Below, piece by piece: positions 12,648-23,515 of a stretch of DNA of 64,000 nt; position 1 is the stretch's first letter, and every line of letters starts with the position of its first letter. The DNA comes from Limnoperna fortunei. Taxonomy: Eukaryota > Mollusca > Bivalvia > Mytilida > Modiolidae. The notes below the pieces were generated by a model. It did not search any database and was not told the DNA's origin. It was given only the letters and a program-made list of their open reading frames with translations. Both the position numbers and the translations under genes were made by a program. Where the stretch lies: the NCBI GenBank assembly GCA_944474755.1, contig OX104115.1, positions 51,836,648 through 51,900,647 on the forward strand. Direction: 5' to 3'.

Positions 12648-13202
12648 AATAGAGAGGTTGAGATCAGAAACTTGTACTTGTACTGGTACGCGTAGTTACA
12701 CGTACATATACACGTACACCGGATAACTTGTAGTTATTTGTGTTGAGATTTTTTTTCACTTGTACTTGTACGTGTATATAAGGCCCCAAAGTAAAAACTA
12801 CCAAAATTTACTAAACTAGATGAAGCATATATTATGATTTTTATATTAGCCCTGATTTTTTAGCTGAAATAATGGTAGCCATATTTATTTTTCAGCTTTT
12901 TTAGAGGTTAGAAAAATACATTTTGTTGGGTTTTACAAATACCTAACAAAAAAGTTTAAATAAAAATGATGCAGCGTTTTCTAAACTTAATCAATATAGC
13001 ATTCAACATCAATAAGAAAGTTGCTTCATGCAAAGAAAACTACACGCGCTAGGCCTACTTGTAAACAGCTTTCTAGAAGTTCGTGACAAATTTGTACGTC
13101 TCACATAATCACGTGAAACACCAGTCCTGATGTCGTAGAAGGAAAAATTACACGTTTCACGTACCGGTACCGGTACAAGTTTCGAATCTCAACCTGTCTA
13201 AT
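12648..13202. mobile_element. GTAC-rich element with inverted ends
   Basis: GAGGTTGAGATCAGAAACTT at 12655 is mirrored by AAGTTTCGAATCTCAACCTG near 13178, giving inverted ends about 500 bp apart. Each end continues into a run of GTAC-containing words (TTGTACTTGTACTGGTACG on the left, CACGTACCGGTACCGGTAC on the right), and the left side has a further copy at about 12741-12778. No transposase ORF. Likely a small nonautonomous element with repeated binding-site-like motifs. Confidence 0.5.
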
Positions 13203-13204
13203 GT

Positions 13205-13766
13205 ATGCCATTAAACGGAATTTTCGTGTAGGTCTGTAGCGGTGAAACATAAGAATAACTTTAACTTTCATTTTAGCAAAGATAAAAATTGTTAGAGAGA
13301 CATTACTATTCATCTAAAAAGGGTAAGTAGTTCCACATTTAAAACTAAGGACTGGACACTTCGGAATCATTTAATTGCCCGCAAAACTGGTAGGTCGGTA
13401 CCATCCTGCACCCAGGAAGTTATCACAAAGATTTCCAATCTGTGTGTTATTGACAGATCTCTACCACTGATCTAACACTTCGTAGTTAGTCTCTCAACAC
13501 TCATCGTTTAGCCCGGCGAAAAGATAACTTATAGATTTCTATCAATTTCATTAATACTTAAATATGCATTCTTATTTTAACTTTACATTATAGTTTAAAG
13601 TCTAAATTATTAGTCTCCTTGACTTATTCAATCAATCAACTAATCCATTGATTGATTGAAAAAAATGTTGTTTAACATCTTGAGACTAGTATTTTCAGAT
13701 ATGATCAGAGCAGTATTTCAATTAATAATCTAATTAATACAATATTAATATTTAAAATTTGTATAT
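13205..13766. other. Noncoding between D8C-like copies
   Basis: No exon is supported. A short imperfect TTGATTGA-type inverted repeat occurs at about 13626-13660. Confidence 0.4.
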
Positions 13767-15389
13767 CTACAATTTCATACATTTACATCCAGGACTGAAC
13801 CCAATGTCAGATGTCTTTCTTTGTGGACATGGAAGTTCCGCACATTAAGATAAACAAAATGGTAAATTATATATATCATACAAACCAACAGAGATTACAC
13901 CTCAGAAATGTTCTTGAAATATATTAATTGTATATAATCTATCGAAACAAAAAAATTAACTAGAAAATGTCATTAAAAATAAGATATATACACCATATAT
14001 ACCTAAGCTAGAAGATAAATAATGTTTGAAATCTTTTGATTGCTTTCAAATCGTAGGGTGAATAAAACCTTTTCAGATTCTTCTTTATTAATGTTACTTA
14101 CCAAAGCAGTACGCTTGCGAGCATGCAGTCACAGGTTTTAAGTTGTACACTAGATAATTTGTACAGTTCTTGACTTGAATGTCATATGAATAGGCACAAC
14201 AGTCTCCAGTGTAGCTTGCTGCACATTCTGTACCATTCTCGACCTCACCCGTGGCTGGATATTCGCCTTTTGATACTTTTAGAATATTATATAAAATATA
14301 ATAGTGACAATACCTAGATGATTAAAGTACTAGTTTGTTCTGTTTTAAGACTATGTTTTTGTCTTCTGACAAATCTTTATTTTCATTGTTATATATATTA
14401 TTATTGCTCCTCTTGAACACTTGCGTAGTGATAAAAAGTTATAGGATATATACTTTTTATGACAGCGTTTACATCATATCAATATTAATTTAGTAACATT
14501 ATTTAATTACTTAATATATTAACTCAAAACATAACAGTTCTGATAAACTGACATACAATGCCAATTTTCAGATTTAATTCAAATATTACAACAAGTTTTA
14601 ACAATTTTTCGTTTCTGCTAATAACACATATATGAATAATTTTGTTAAAAAGTGTAGTAAAAGAAGTTTTCCTCTTTATCAAAAATCACATTAACTGTTG
14701 AAAAAGGTAATCTAAATACGAAAATTATTTATTATTTGTGAAGATTTGTTATAAGCAACAGATATGTATAATGACTAAGGTTCTACATTAAGTACAAAAG
14801 TTTGTAGTAAAGAAATAGAAAACAAGGACTGCCAGCTTACAAGTCTGCTTATTAACCTTTGGTTCGATATATCGAACTAAGCTATAGGTAAAATTATTTA
14901 ATTTTCTTATAATATAGAAACATAAACCGTCTGAAGGTTACAAATGGTATTTTAAAGAAGGAAAAACAGAATTAGGCATCAAAAAGCGTAATTAAATAGT
15001 GGTGTTTAAAAATGGGGTCATGTGTAGCCTTTAGATATTTCCCATTTGTGCACAAATATATTGCAACAAAATAAAAAAGAAATGATTATAGGTGGAATAT
15101 CCGATCACGACAGTTGTTTTTAAAAGAGGGAAAATAAACTTGCTATAGGACAACAAACACATAGTCCTGACATTGATTGATAACAAAATAAAAAAATGTA
15201 GCAGCAAGTTAGTTTCAAGGCTGAATATAAAAAAAAACATTTAATTTGTGATAACTTCTCAAATGTTTCCGCTAAAACGAACATTACAATTTTCGTTGAA
15301 CTGATTGATTGATTTGTTTATCGTCTGAAATACAACTTACCTTTAATGAAATAAATTGAAATCAACAAAAGTAATATGGAGAAAAACAT
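13767..15389 (-). CDS. Small secreted D8C-like cysteine-rich protein, three exons
   Basis: Minus strand, exons 15389-15341, 14266-14102 and 13843-13767. Exon 1 begins at an ATG and encodes a 16-residue hydrophobic signal peptide (MFFSILLLLISIYFIK), ending in phase 1 at a consensus GTAAGT donor. Exon 2 joins in phase 1 and carries the half of a D8C domain (as in uromodulin, GP2 and OIT3) with CC, YDIQVKNC, LVYNL and CSQAYC, then a GTAAGT donor, again phase 1. Exon 3 gives LPCPQRKTSDIGFSPGCKC and a TAG stop. The predicted product is about 96 residues, secreted and disulfide-rich. The WYRF-containing first half of a full D8C domain is absent. Oddity: the base pair before exon 3 is AT (13845-13844) instead of AG, so the last junction is noncanonical or damaged. 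Function unknown; extracellular or mucosal binding is only an inference from the family. Confidence 0.65.
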
Positions 15390-17395
15390 GAACTTAATGT
15401 ATGTATATTATGATTTGGCGTCTCCATTTCAATGTGCAGAAAAACTTCCTGATTCTTATCTGTGTACTGATTTGATGTTTTCAAACAAAGCAATTATTGC
15501 AACGATATGATTTTGTAATTGGAAAACCCATACTGACAACAAAAAGCGTGTGTTTTAATCTGAATACTTATTTGATGTATAGATTACATGTTATTTACAT
15601 GTACATCTATTATTGCATTTGCGTCACAAATGCCAAATGTGTCGTTCAGCTTTAACTCTTCCATATACATTTATACCTTAAAAAAAATCAAATTTTCCGT
15701 GTATATGATATCGTATGCATGTACACAATTTACCATCTAATTTTAGATATGGATATACTTATGTTTTCCCGTATAGGCATTCTAAATTAAGTGACAATCT
15801 TGGTAATTTACAACAACTTATTAATAATGTCAAATTAAATTACATTTTAATACAAATAATATTTTATAAACAGTATATGTATTCTTTCCTTTCAGCTCAA
15901 GCACGAACATAATTTTGCTCTGAATATTGTGCAGCAAAATAATCCTAGATGTTGATTGCACAGTTAAACAAAAATCTATATTAGTTTAAGCTTCCAACAA
16001 GTTTACTGATTCATGAGCTAATAAAACGAAAATATTAAGGACAGATTCATAGTAACTCTTTCCAACATATGTTTTTAAATCGGACAAATATCTATCTTAA
16101 CCTATACAATGTTTATTTAGTCAATTGAAAGATCAAGGTCCAATACTTATAGTTTCGGCTTAATTTTAGTTATGCGACTCAACACCAATACATACATTAA
16201 CTACTTACTTTAACCCTTACCCTCCTCTAATCCTAACCCTTCCCTACGATGATTTGGATCCTCTATATTGGGTCCCTTAAAGTAAATTTGACCGTAATTT
16301 CTTTATTATTATAATGTCTATGTAAGTTATTATTGATTGAATGGTTTCTTAAAATTCAGCGAGAAATATTCAAGACGTGAACAAATTAACAAACAATATA
16401 TAATACTAAAGAAGGAACAAAAACAATAGTGCAGAGTGTCACTCTCCATGCTCTTTCCTACTATGGTCGGTAAGTATTGAATAAATTGTGTCTTTACAAA
16501 CATTTATTTGTATCTGCCATGATATTTTTTAAGCCCTCGCTTGTAAATTCAAGCTTTTGTATTTTTTGCCACAATGACACTACCATATACGAGCTAAGTA
16601 CTCGTTTCTAATAGTTTTTATAAAGAGTTTAAGCAACACCTTGACAATGGTCTTTTGTACAATAATAAGTATAACCGAAAGCAAAGGATATAATTTGTTT
16701 TGACTTTGATCCTTTCTTGTTTTAAATGCACTAATCGTAATTGGTACATATGTAAGAATTGCAAGTATTTCTGTCGAAAGTTAAAAGTTCTAAATAGACA
16801 TCTTGGCGTTCTCACCAAACACAATCTGCACTCATTAAATTGCATAATTAAAACTTTTAATTTTAAATAAAAGAAACAACAATAATAAATTGAGGGTAGT
16901 AATTATGTAATTCATTGATAGTCTTCATGTTTTCGGTTGAATTGAGTACATTAATAATTAAGTAAGGATTTATATTTTTTTAAAATAAAAAAAACTTCTA
17001 GGTTTGTATCTAAATAACCCCAAATGTACCTCTGTACACGTTGTAATATTTCACTGTACTTGTTCATCCCCCAATTTGCAATGGTCCACTATGAGATTGT
17101 CTATTGTTAAATCACAACCTTTATAAGTGTATCGATACAAAACAATATTGTTGAATAAAGGTTTGTTATTTATAACAACGTGTGCGCATTTAATCAAATG
17201 GCTGAAGGGGTATGGTTATTCCTTCTTATACGTAATGAAGTAGTAGCATTTTCGCATATTGTGTTAGCATATTATGATTACTTATTACACCCCTCATTTT
17301 TCAGTAAATATATTCGTCATTTTGTGAGAGATAATATGTACATTAATAATTGTATAAGATGAACTTGTTTTAGACTTTCAATCGTCGTACTTCTG
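15390..17395. other. 2 kb noncoding, no gene seen
   Basis: AT-rich. A C-rich phrase with CCCTTACCCTCC and CCTAACCCTTCC lies at about 16215-16255. The promoter of the minus-strand gene starting at 15389 would lie at the left edge, but no convincing motif is visible. Confidence 0.4.
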
Positions 17396-17399
17396 CTTT

Positions 17400-17855
17400 T
17401 TATTGAATCTCAGAGGCCTTAACACATTTCGAGTTACAAAAATAAGACACGAAATTATTGCATTTGATCTCGATAAAGATTATTAGATGCGAATCCATAT
17501 AAGTAAGTACGACATTATTTAATCTAAAATTAAAACAAAACAGATATACATAAGGCGTAACAAGAACACTTTATTTCTAATATTACCGAGTAATTCTTAT
17601 TAAATTCACGCACAAGGAAGATAATAACTTTATCGAAAAATATAAAGTCATGGAATATTGACATGATATACAGCTATTCTGAATGTCTTTGTTTATACGG
17701 AGTTAAAATATTGGTATAACCGATCAAGTGCAGTCAGGATAAAACATAAATTGTAAATTAACTATTTAAAGTTCTAAAAGTACAATAAATCATGAGCATA
17801 TATAATTTATGGCAGTTTGTTTTAAAAAAAATAGAATCGATCAAATCACGTGCTT
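17400..17855 (+). repeat. Old inverted duplication, left arm (partner 20945-21380)
   Basis: Reads in the opposite orientation to 20945-21380. Matching landmarks in order are AGGCCTTAA, TCGAGTT, GCATTTGATCTCGATAAA, CCGAGTAATTCTTATTAAA, ACAAGGAAGATAATAACTTT, GGAATATTGACAT, GATCAAGTGCAGTCAGG and TTAACTATTTAAAGT. Many substitutions and small indels show that the duplication is old. The two arms enclose the tandem duplication at 18.2-19.6 kb. Confidence 0.7.
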
Positions 17856-18235
17856 TTTCAATTACATTCTACTTTGACAGAATACATCGTCTCAAGATCG
17901 TGAATTTTGAATAAAAAAAATAGTACCATATTCTATACGGGTTATTAAAATTCAGCATATCCTCCTTCACTAGTGACACACGTAGAACAAGAACATTTAT
18001 AATGTGTATTTTACATGCAAGTTACTACAGGATGTCATCACTATATAAATCCAGCATAGTGTTTCCGGCTATTTCAAAATAATTTTTAAAACTGCACAAT
18101 ACTTTGGTATTTGTGTTAGTTATAATTAGTTGTATTCAGAAAAATTTTAATTTGGATTACAGTTGAAACATAACTGACTTTGATTGCTGACATTTTTTCA
18201 CGGTCAATGTTGACCAAATATAATTGCAAGAGTAT

Positions 18236-18930
18236 CATTTGTTGTAGCTTCCGAAAGGCTGAAAAGTTTGCTCATTGGACGTATCCCATCAATCTAGCGA
18301 GTGCATTTAAATACAAAACAACAATGGTATAGATACTATTTGACATATAAACGTTTAAATATTCAAAAAAGCAAACTGAGTTCACACGTTTATTATCATG
18401 CTTTAAATAATGCTATTTGAACCCTATCATGTGTTTTGATTAGACAATGCGCATACCATGTTTAAAACTGGAAGTGAGGATGATCGCGATATCAATATAA
18501 AGTCGTCGAAATAAAACAAAAATTATGAATATTCTGTAACGAAGCGGTTCAATATAAAGTATAGTAAATTGGAAGCAATGTAGAAAAAAAAACCAAAAAA
18601 AAATTAATTACGAAAATACAACGCCGTTGCTAACAGAAAACGCACGAACATACCACGCTACAAACACTCAAAACTAAAGAGAGCCGACTTGTTTAGAACG
18701 TTAGTCATCTACTATTGATCACAAGCATGTCAACACTTAGGTTGCCGGATCAAGTCTCACTGCATAAAGGGTGCGAGGACTCTAGTCGTAATTTTCAAGG
18801 AATTCAAGTTTTTCTACTACAGTTCGGGGCTTTTCTGCTCCAATAAAAACAGAACGCCGCAATATAGTCAAAAAATAACTGAATGTGATGTTTTACACAA
18901 TTGAAACAATCAAACCAAATTAAAACATAA
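18236..18930 (+). repeat. Tandem duplication unit 1, ending in a decayed SINE
   Basis: Matches 19058-19600 in the same order and orientation: GGCTGAAAAGTTTGCTCATTG, GGACGT, TCTAGCGA, ATATAAACGTTTAAATATT, GAGTTCACACGTT, then ACAACGCCGTTGC, AACACTC and a SINE head phrase (TACTATTGATCACAAGCATG...AGGTTGCCGGATCAAGTCTC). The SINE body continues to about 18930 with AATAAAAACAGAACGCCGCA. The unit offset is about 820 bp. Confidence 0.65.
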
Positions 18931-19057
18931 AAGAAATAATCAACACTACTTCTCTGAACAAATTTTTGTAAGATGAACATAATTTGTACATTATGAAATT
19001 ACAACACTGGCATATTTTTCCAATTAAAGGTCAGCCTAATATTGTGGCAACGGTATT

Positions 19058-19600
19058 ACTTATTTATTCTCGACCCGAAAAGCTGAAAAATTTTCATAGG
19101 ACGTTAAACATCTATCTAGCGATCGCGTTTAAAATTTAAAAAAAGTTGTATATATTGATTGATATATAAACATTCAAGTATTTAAGAAAGATACAGAGTT
19201 CACAAGTTGATTATGTTTTATGATTAATTATTTTACCCTACTATGGTTTCTATCTATATTAGCCCTATCTTGTTACTTGATTTGTATATGTGCATACATT
19301 GTCATAAATTTCTTTATAAAGATGGCAGAATAAATACCAATTCAGGCAAACAAATAAAATTTATACTTGCCATACAGAATCATTGCAATATAAAAGATAG
19401 TAAACCTGACGATACCAAAGGGTAATGAAAAGTACAAAATCCAAGTACAATACAACGCCAGAACACGCATGAACACAACAAACACTCTAAACATAAATGT
19501 GATGGTTAATCTTCTACTATTGATCATGTACATATCATCAATGAGGTTTCGGGTTCAAGTCTCTGAGGGCAGGGTGTGCTCGACTCCATTCTATTTTTTG
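19058..19600 (+). repeat. Tandem duplication unit 2, with truncated SINE head
   Basis: Second, diverged copy of the unit at 18236. It ends with the SINE head GAGGTTTCGGGTTCAAGTCT and GCAGGGTGTGCTCGACTCC, then breaks off without the SINE body. The two open frames here (19243-19425 and 19469-19687) lie in repeat sequence and are not supported as genes. Confidence 0.6.
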
Positions 19601-19689
19601 ACAATCGCAATGGGATTGATATTATTTATATATAAAAGAAATTATTTATATATAAAAGGCAAAAAAACAGGTCTGTTTGAACAATAATA

Positions 19690-20390
19690 AATGTACAAGC
19701 AATTTCTAAAAAGATCACGATTTAACTCAGAGTTCGGTTTTTTTATTTTCTCTAAGAATAACATGAATGTGAAGTGTTTTAGCACATAAATACAGGTATT
19801 TTAAATTAAAAATATAATAACCATTAAACAGCTGCAGTTTCTCGTTAATATCTAACTGTTCAGTAATACTTATTAGTTATACAATTTATTGAGGAAGTTA
19901 ATTAATGTAAACTCATAGATTTTAAGCAGAAACATTTTATCATAATAGCTAACATAAATTATCTACGTTGGTAATGGCTGACCAAACAGTGTCGGAGTAG
20001 TTCTTTTCTATCTAGGGTATACCTTGGTTTTCTTCCCTCTTCTTGAAGGTAACTTTGCCGGGACATGTCAATAGGTAAAACGACGTGTGTGCAATTATAG
20101 GCAGACACGCTTACACGTCTGAATTACCTGTGTGCACCCATTTTTGTATTGGGATCAGCTTACTTTTTTGTATTTTTTTTTCGTCTAGTCATATGTCTTT
20201 GTCCGGATTTTCTCACAGTCCTTTTGCTTTATAATTATTGTTACCTTATTACAAACAACTTAAATGGAAAGTCGTTTATACTAGTGTCTATAAACTTGTT
20301 GCACAGACTTTAAGCGCTGGGAAGTTACATAATGCTCTATAGATAATTAAATACACAATTACAAACTAGTGGTGTATAATACACAACCAT
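19690..20390. other. Noncoding, no gene seen
   Basis: Nothing supported in this stretch. Confidence 0.4.
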
Positions 20391-20395
20391 TTTCA

Positions 20396-20620
20396 GCAAC
20401 ATGCCAATTAATACACACTACAGTAATGGAAGTGGGAGGTTTGGCATGCCATAAAACCGAGTTTAACACTACATTTCTTTTGAAATGCCTGTACCAAGTC
20501 AGAACAATTAGTAGTTGCTATATTTGTGGCTGCTAGTTTTCAGTTTTGCCGGTTTCTTGGACATTATTTGTGGATTGTCTTTTGTGACAGTTTCCTTGTA
20601 CTAGAATATTGCGAAAAAGA
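20396..20620 (+). repeat. Dispersed repeat, same family as part of the palindrome arms
   Basis: Shares GGCATGCCATAAAACC, TTTCTTTTGAAATGCCTGTA, CAAGTC and CGGTTTCTTGGAC with 39680-39845 (plus strand), 41425-41590 and the mirrored left-arm copy at 36712-36905. In the arms the segment carries a 66-codon hydrophobic open frame. Here that frame is closed by a TAG, which argues that the frame is incidental. Confidence 0.65.
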
Positions 20621-20944
20621 AGAGAATCCGAAAACTTATCAAATGTGGTAGAAAAAGGGCAGTTTTAAGTAACGTGCTGTATATGTATGTGTTATTTTCA
20701 AATAGAATATAAATTGATCTAGCAGTTGGAATCCTTTTAACATCTGTTATAACTTTATGTGAACTTTTGACATGGATTTTAAGTTAAATATTTCTTATAA
20801 ATTTTTTGTTATTTTAAATACCAAAAACCAGATCATATATTCTTCTTAGTGGTATAAAACAAACACAAATATAGGACGCTAAAATTTGTGATCTATTAAT
20901 GTATGATGATGAGACGATTTAGCCCATTAACAGAGGGTGTTATC

Positions 20945-21380
20945 GAAACATGTGTTTTGATAGATTCTAATTGTTGCGCTGATTTATTTTAAAAAAATGA
21001 CATAAATAATATGTGCTCACAATTGATTGTACTTTCAGCACTTTAAATAGTTAATATACATTTAATATTTTGACCTGACGGCACTTGATCTGTTATACAA
21101 ATATTTAAACTTCATTTAACATAAGCATGCAGAATGAAACGGGTGAAGTTAATATGTCAATATTTCATGATTTTAAATTTTTTTTTAAAGTTATTATCTT
21201 CCTTGTGCATGCTTTTAATAAGAATTACTCGGCAATATGAGAAATGAAGTGGTATTCTTACACCATATGTATTTGCATGCAGGACTAATTTTTATCGAGA
21301 TTAAATGCAAGTAATCAGAATTCCAAGTGTTGAATTTCTTCAACTCGATATATATTAAGGCCTTCTAGATAAAATTGGAA
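20945..21380 (-). repeat. Old inverted duplication, right arm (partner 17400-17855)
   Basis: Reverse-complement partner of 17400-17855; see that entry for the shared landmarks. Confidence 0.7.
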
Positions 21381-21449
21381 ACTTAAGAAAATTTATTATA
21401 TACAATTAAAAATGGAGACACAATATTGTTAATTTTTTTCACAAATGGA

Positions 21450-21452
<3 letters not shown>

Positions 21453-21508
<56 letters not shown>

Positions 21509-21959
21509 AACGTCTATGTATTGTGACAACCATATAATATATCTATCCAGCGGATTTCTGAAACATCAGAAATACAGGGTTAATATCAAATTTTTATATA
21601 TACGTCTACACATTAAGCCCAACACTGTTAGAATTAGATTTTTAACACTGTCAAATTTTAGTTCACCCTAAGCGGGATTCGAACTCACACCGTTGTGACA
21701 CTGTGGCACCAAATCGCCTGCACTATGTCCAGCGGTCTAGTACACATGTACTATGTCTATGTCTACGATTCACCCCGGTTAATGAAGCTATATTTTTTAT
21801 ATAGCGGATTTGGCCGAGGGGTCTAGACCGCTGGACATAGTGCAGGCGATTTGGTGCCACAGTGTCACAACGGTGTGAGTTCGAATCCCGCTTAGGGTAA
21901 ACTAAAATTTGACAGTGTTAAAAATCTAATTCTAACAGTGTTGGGCTTAATTTGTAGAC

Positions 21960-21990
<31 letters not shown>
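21453..21990. repeat. Head-to-head tRNA-like repeats between (TA)n tracts
   Basis: (TA)n tracts at 21453-21506 and 21959-21990 bracket two inverted arms of about 145 nt (21600-21743 and 21817-21962) with very few mismatches. Read on the plus strand, the right arm begins as a tRNA-like head (GCGGATTTGGCCGAGGGG, A-box; GAGTTCGAATCCCGC, B-box) and ends in GACAGTGTTAAAAATC and GTTGGGCTTAATTTGTAGAC. The left arm is its mirror, so the two Pol III-type heads face each other around a 73-nt centre. Fragments of the same family occur at about 34579-34650 and 43684-43750. The left flank 21505-21580 also matches the reverse complement of 59928-60008. Confidence 0.75.
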
Positions 21991-21991
<1 letters not shown>

Positions 21992-22202
21992 TGATAATGA
22001 TGCGTGTTATAGGTAATCCAATGACTTTATTCAAACAAAATATCCATAAATGACGCTGCTTTTCATTATCGATATCGAAGCGATGTTAAGGAAATATGAT
22101 CGTAAAAATGCATAAATGGCATGTTGCAATATAAGTCGGTTTTTTGACTCTGCTTTGTACGTAAAACAGTTATAAAATTATAATTTTTTTCTGACAATAA
22201 TG

Positions 22203-22345
22203 TAACAGGAGGCCAATGCGTTCTAGCAGGGAATAGTTTTATGACCAGTCAAAATCGACTGAGCTAACGAAGTTACTTCTTTAGCTCACTTGGTTAAAGG
22301 GCTGGCTGGCAATAATGAGATCATGGGTTCGATCCCCGGAGGTAA
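22203..22345 (+). mobile_element. tRNA-like SINE fragment, plus strand
   Basis: Contains TAGCTCACTTGG (A-box, one mismatch) and GGGTTCGATCCCC (B-box), preceded by AACAGGAGGCC and ATGCGTTCTAGCA. An inverted copy lies at 26151-26290. The tRNA-like part looks most like an Ala/Val/Lys-type head, but assignment is not possible by eye. Just downstream, TTTGGCGCCC at 22378 resembles a retroelement primer-binding phrase. Confidence 0.6.
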
Positions 22346-22857
22346 CATGTGATTACTTCATGCTTTACCGTTACATTTTGGCGCCCAATGTCGATTTATT
22401 CATCGAATTAGATTCCGAATGCTGTTGTGTATTGGAATGTTCGAGGGACACTTACTGGCCAGTTATACGTCATTGACTTGATGAGTGATTGTTTACGTAT
22501 TGACATTTCGTATTTCCGGTCATCAGTGGTCAACATCTAGGACAACAACAGCACTGGACAGTGGACACTGATTTTTGTACATGGACACAGATTTGAATTT
22601 AGTGTGTTGTGGTAACTGTTACTTTATTATTATTTATCCATCAATATTGTATATGTTTAATGTTCGTATGAAATTTGTTAGTATGTATTCATGATTGATT
22701 TTAAAAAAAAAGAACACGAAATAATACGAGTATAGTAAACATATTGATACAGATGGAGAAAATGACTTGTTAAATATACTTATACATGTAGATTTTTTGA
22801 AACAGTACTGTAAATTTATATAACATATCAATATTTAATTGATTCTTTTATTATTAA
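22346..22857. other. Noncoding, possible retroelement leader
   Basis: No gene. The TGGCGCCCAATG phrase at about 22380 could be a primer-binding site of a Ty3-type element whose pol tail lies at 22927. No LTR pair supports this. Confidence 0.25.
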
Positions 22858-22945
22858 CATTTAAGATGATGTATTTAGAATGAGACAAACGTAATATATT
22901 TAAAACAGCTAGAAAATGTAAATCATTTGCTAGTTCACGATACTA
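22858..22945 (+). repeat. 88-bp direct repeat, copy 1
   Basis: CATTTAAGATGATGTATTTA to CTAGTTCACGATACTA; copy 2 at 24664-24751 has about seven differences. Flanking sequences do not match on either side. The pair brackets the pol-tail remnant. Confidence 0.7.
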
Positions 22946-23515
22946 ACCACCCCATAGAGAGGCAAAAACCCATACCAAGACCACGTACGAGGCTACAGAA
23001 GAAAATTACAGACCATAAATCCACTTCAGATGACGTCACTGATGAGTCAGATGATGAATCTACTGACATGTTTGATGTGGAGTATGTGCTGGAAAGAACA
23101 GTAGACAGTGAAACAACACTCACTGATATAACTACTTTGGAGATACAACCAGCACAGTATGTTACTGTTCCACCTGAGAACAATCTTCAGGAGGAATATG
23201 CGACTGCTGATGGAAGCTCTGCCGCTACTGTTGAGGTTGTTGAGACAGTTGAACATTAAGAGAACACACTGAGTCGCCTCGAGTAGTTTCACCACCTATT
23301 CCTGTCCGCCGATCAGGAAGAGATAGAAAACCACCAGCCTGGATATCTTCCGGTCAGTACGACATGGCTGCTGTGAATTCTTCTGCTAGACCTTTAACGT
23401 CAACTGTCCAAACAGAACCAACACCGGAATGGCAAAAGAGAACTCAATATTTTATTTCTCTATTTTCTTCTTTACAGAAAGAGACAGCTTTAGCCTTTTT
23501 AGATTGAGTCCATCA
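22927..23515 (+). pseudogene. Ty3-type retrotransposon pol C-terminal tail, broken
   Basis: The first frame (to 23259) encodes a Pro/Arg start (PIPRPRTRL), then a very acidic Ser/Asp/Glu-rich linker. After a shift near 23250 a second frame encodes PIPVRRSGRDRKPPAWISSG and QYDM and ends at a TGA near 23515. An RRSxRxRKPP phrase after an acidic linker is typical of the region downstream of integrase in Ty3/gypsy polyproteins (family knowledge). No RT, RNase H or integrase core is present. A purine-rich GGCTTGGGGAGAG at about 23551 could be a polypurine tract. Nonfunctional remnant. Confidence 0.5.

Noticed and set aside
16210..16260. Telomere-like CCCTTACCC/CCTAACCC phrases
   Set aside because: Only a few irregular units, not an array.
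21426..21671. 81-codon frame with an Ile-Tyr run
   Set aside because: Reads through a (TA)n microsatellite and the tRNA-like repeat.
22378..22390. TTTGGCGCCC as proof of an LTR retrotransposon
   Set aside because: No LTR pair, gag or RT in the right place. The upstream tRNA-like segment recurs inverted with different flanks, so only the downstream pol tail is called.
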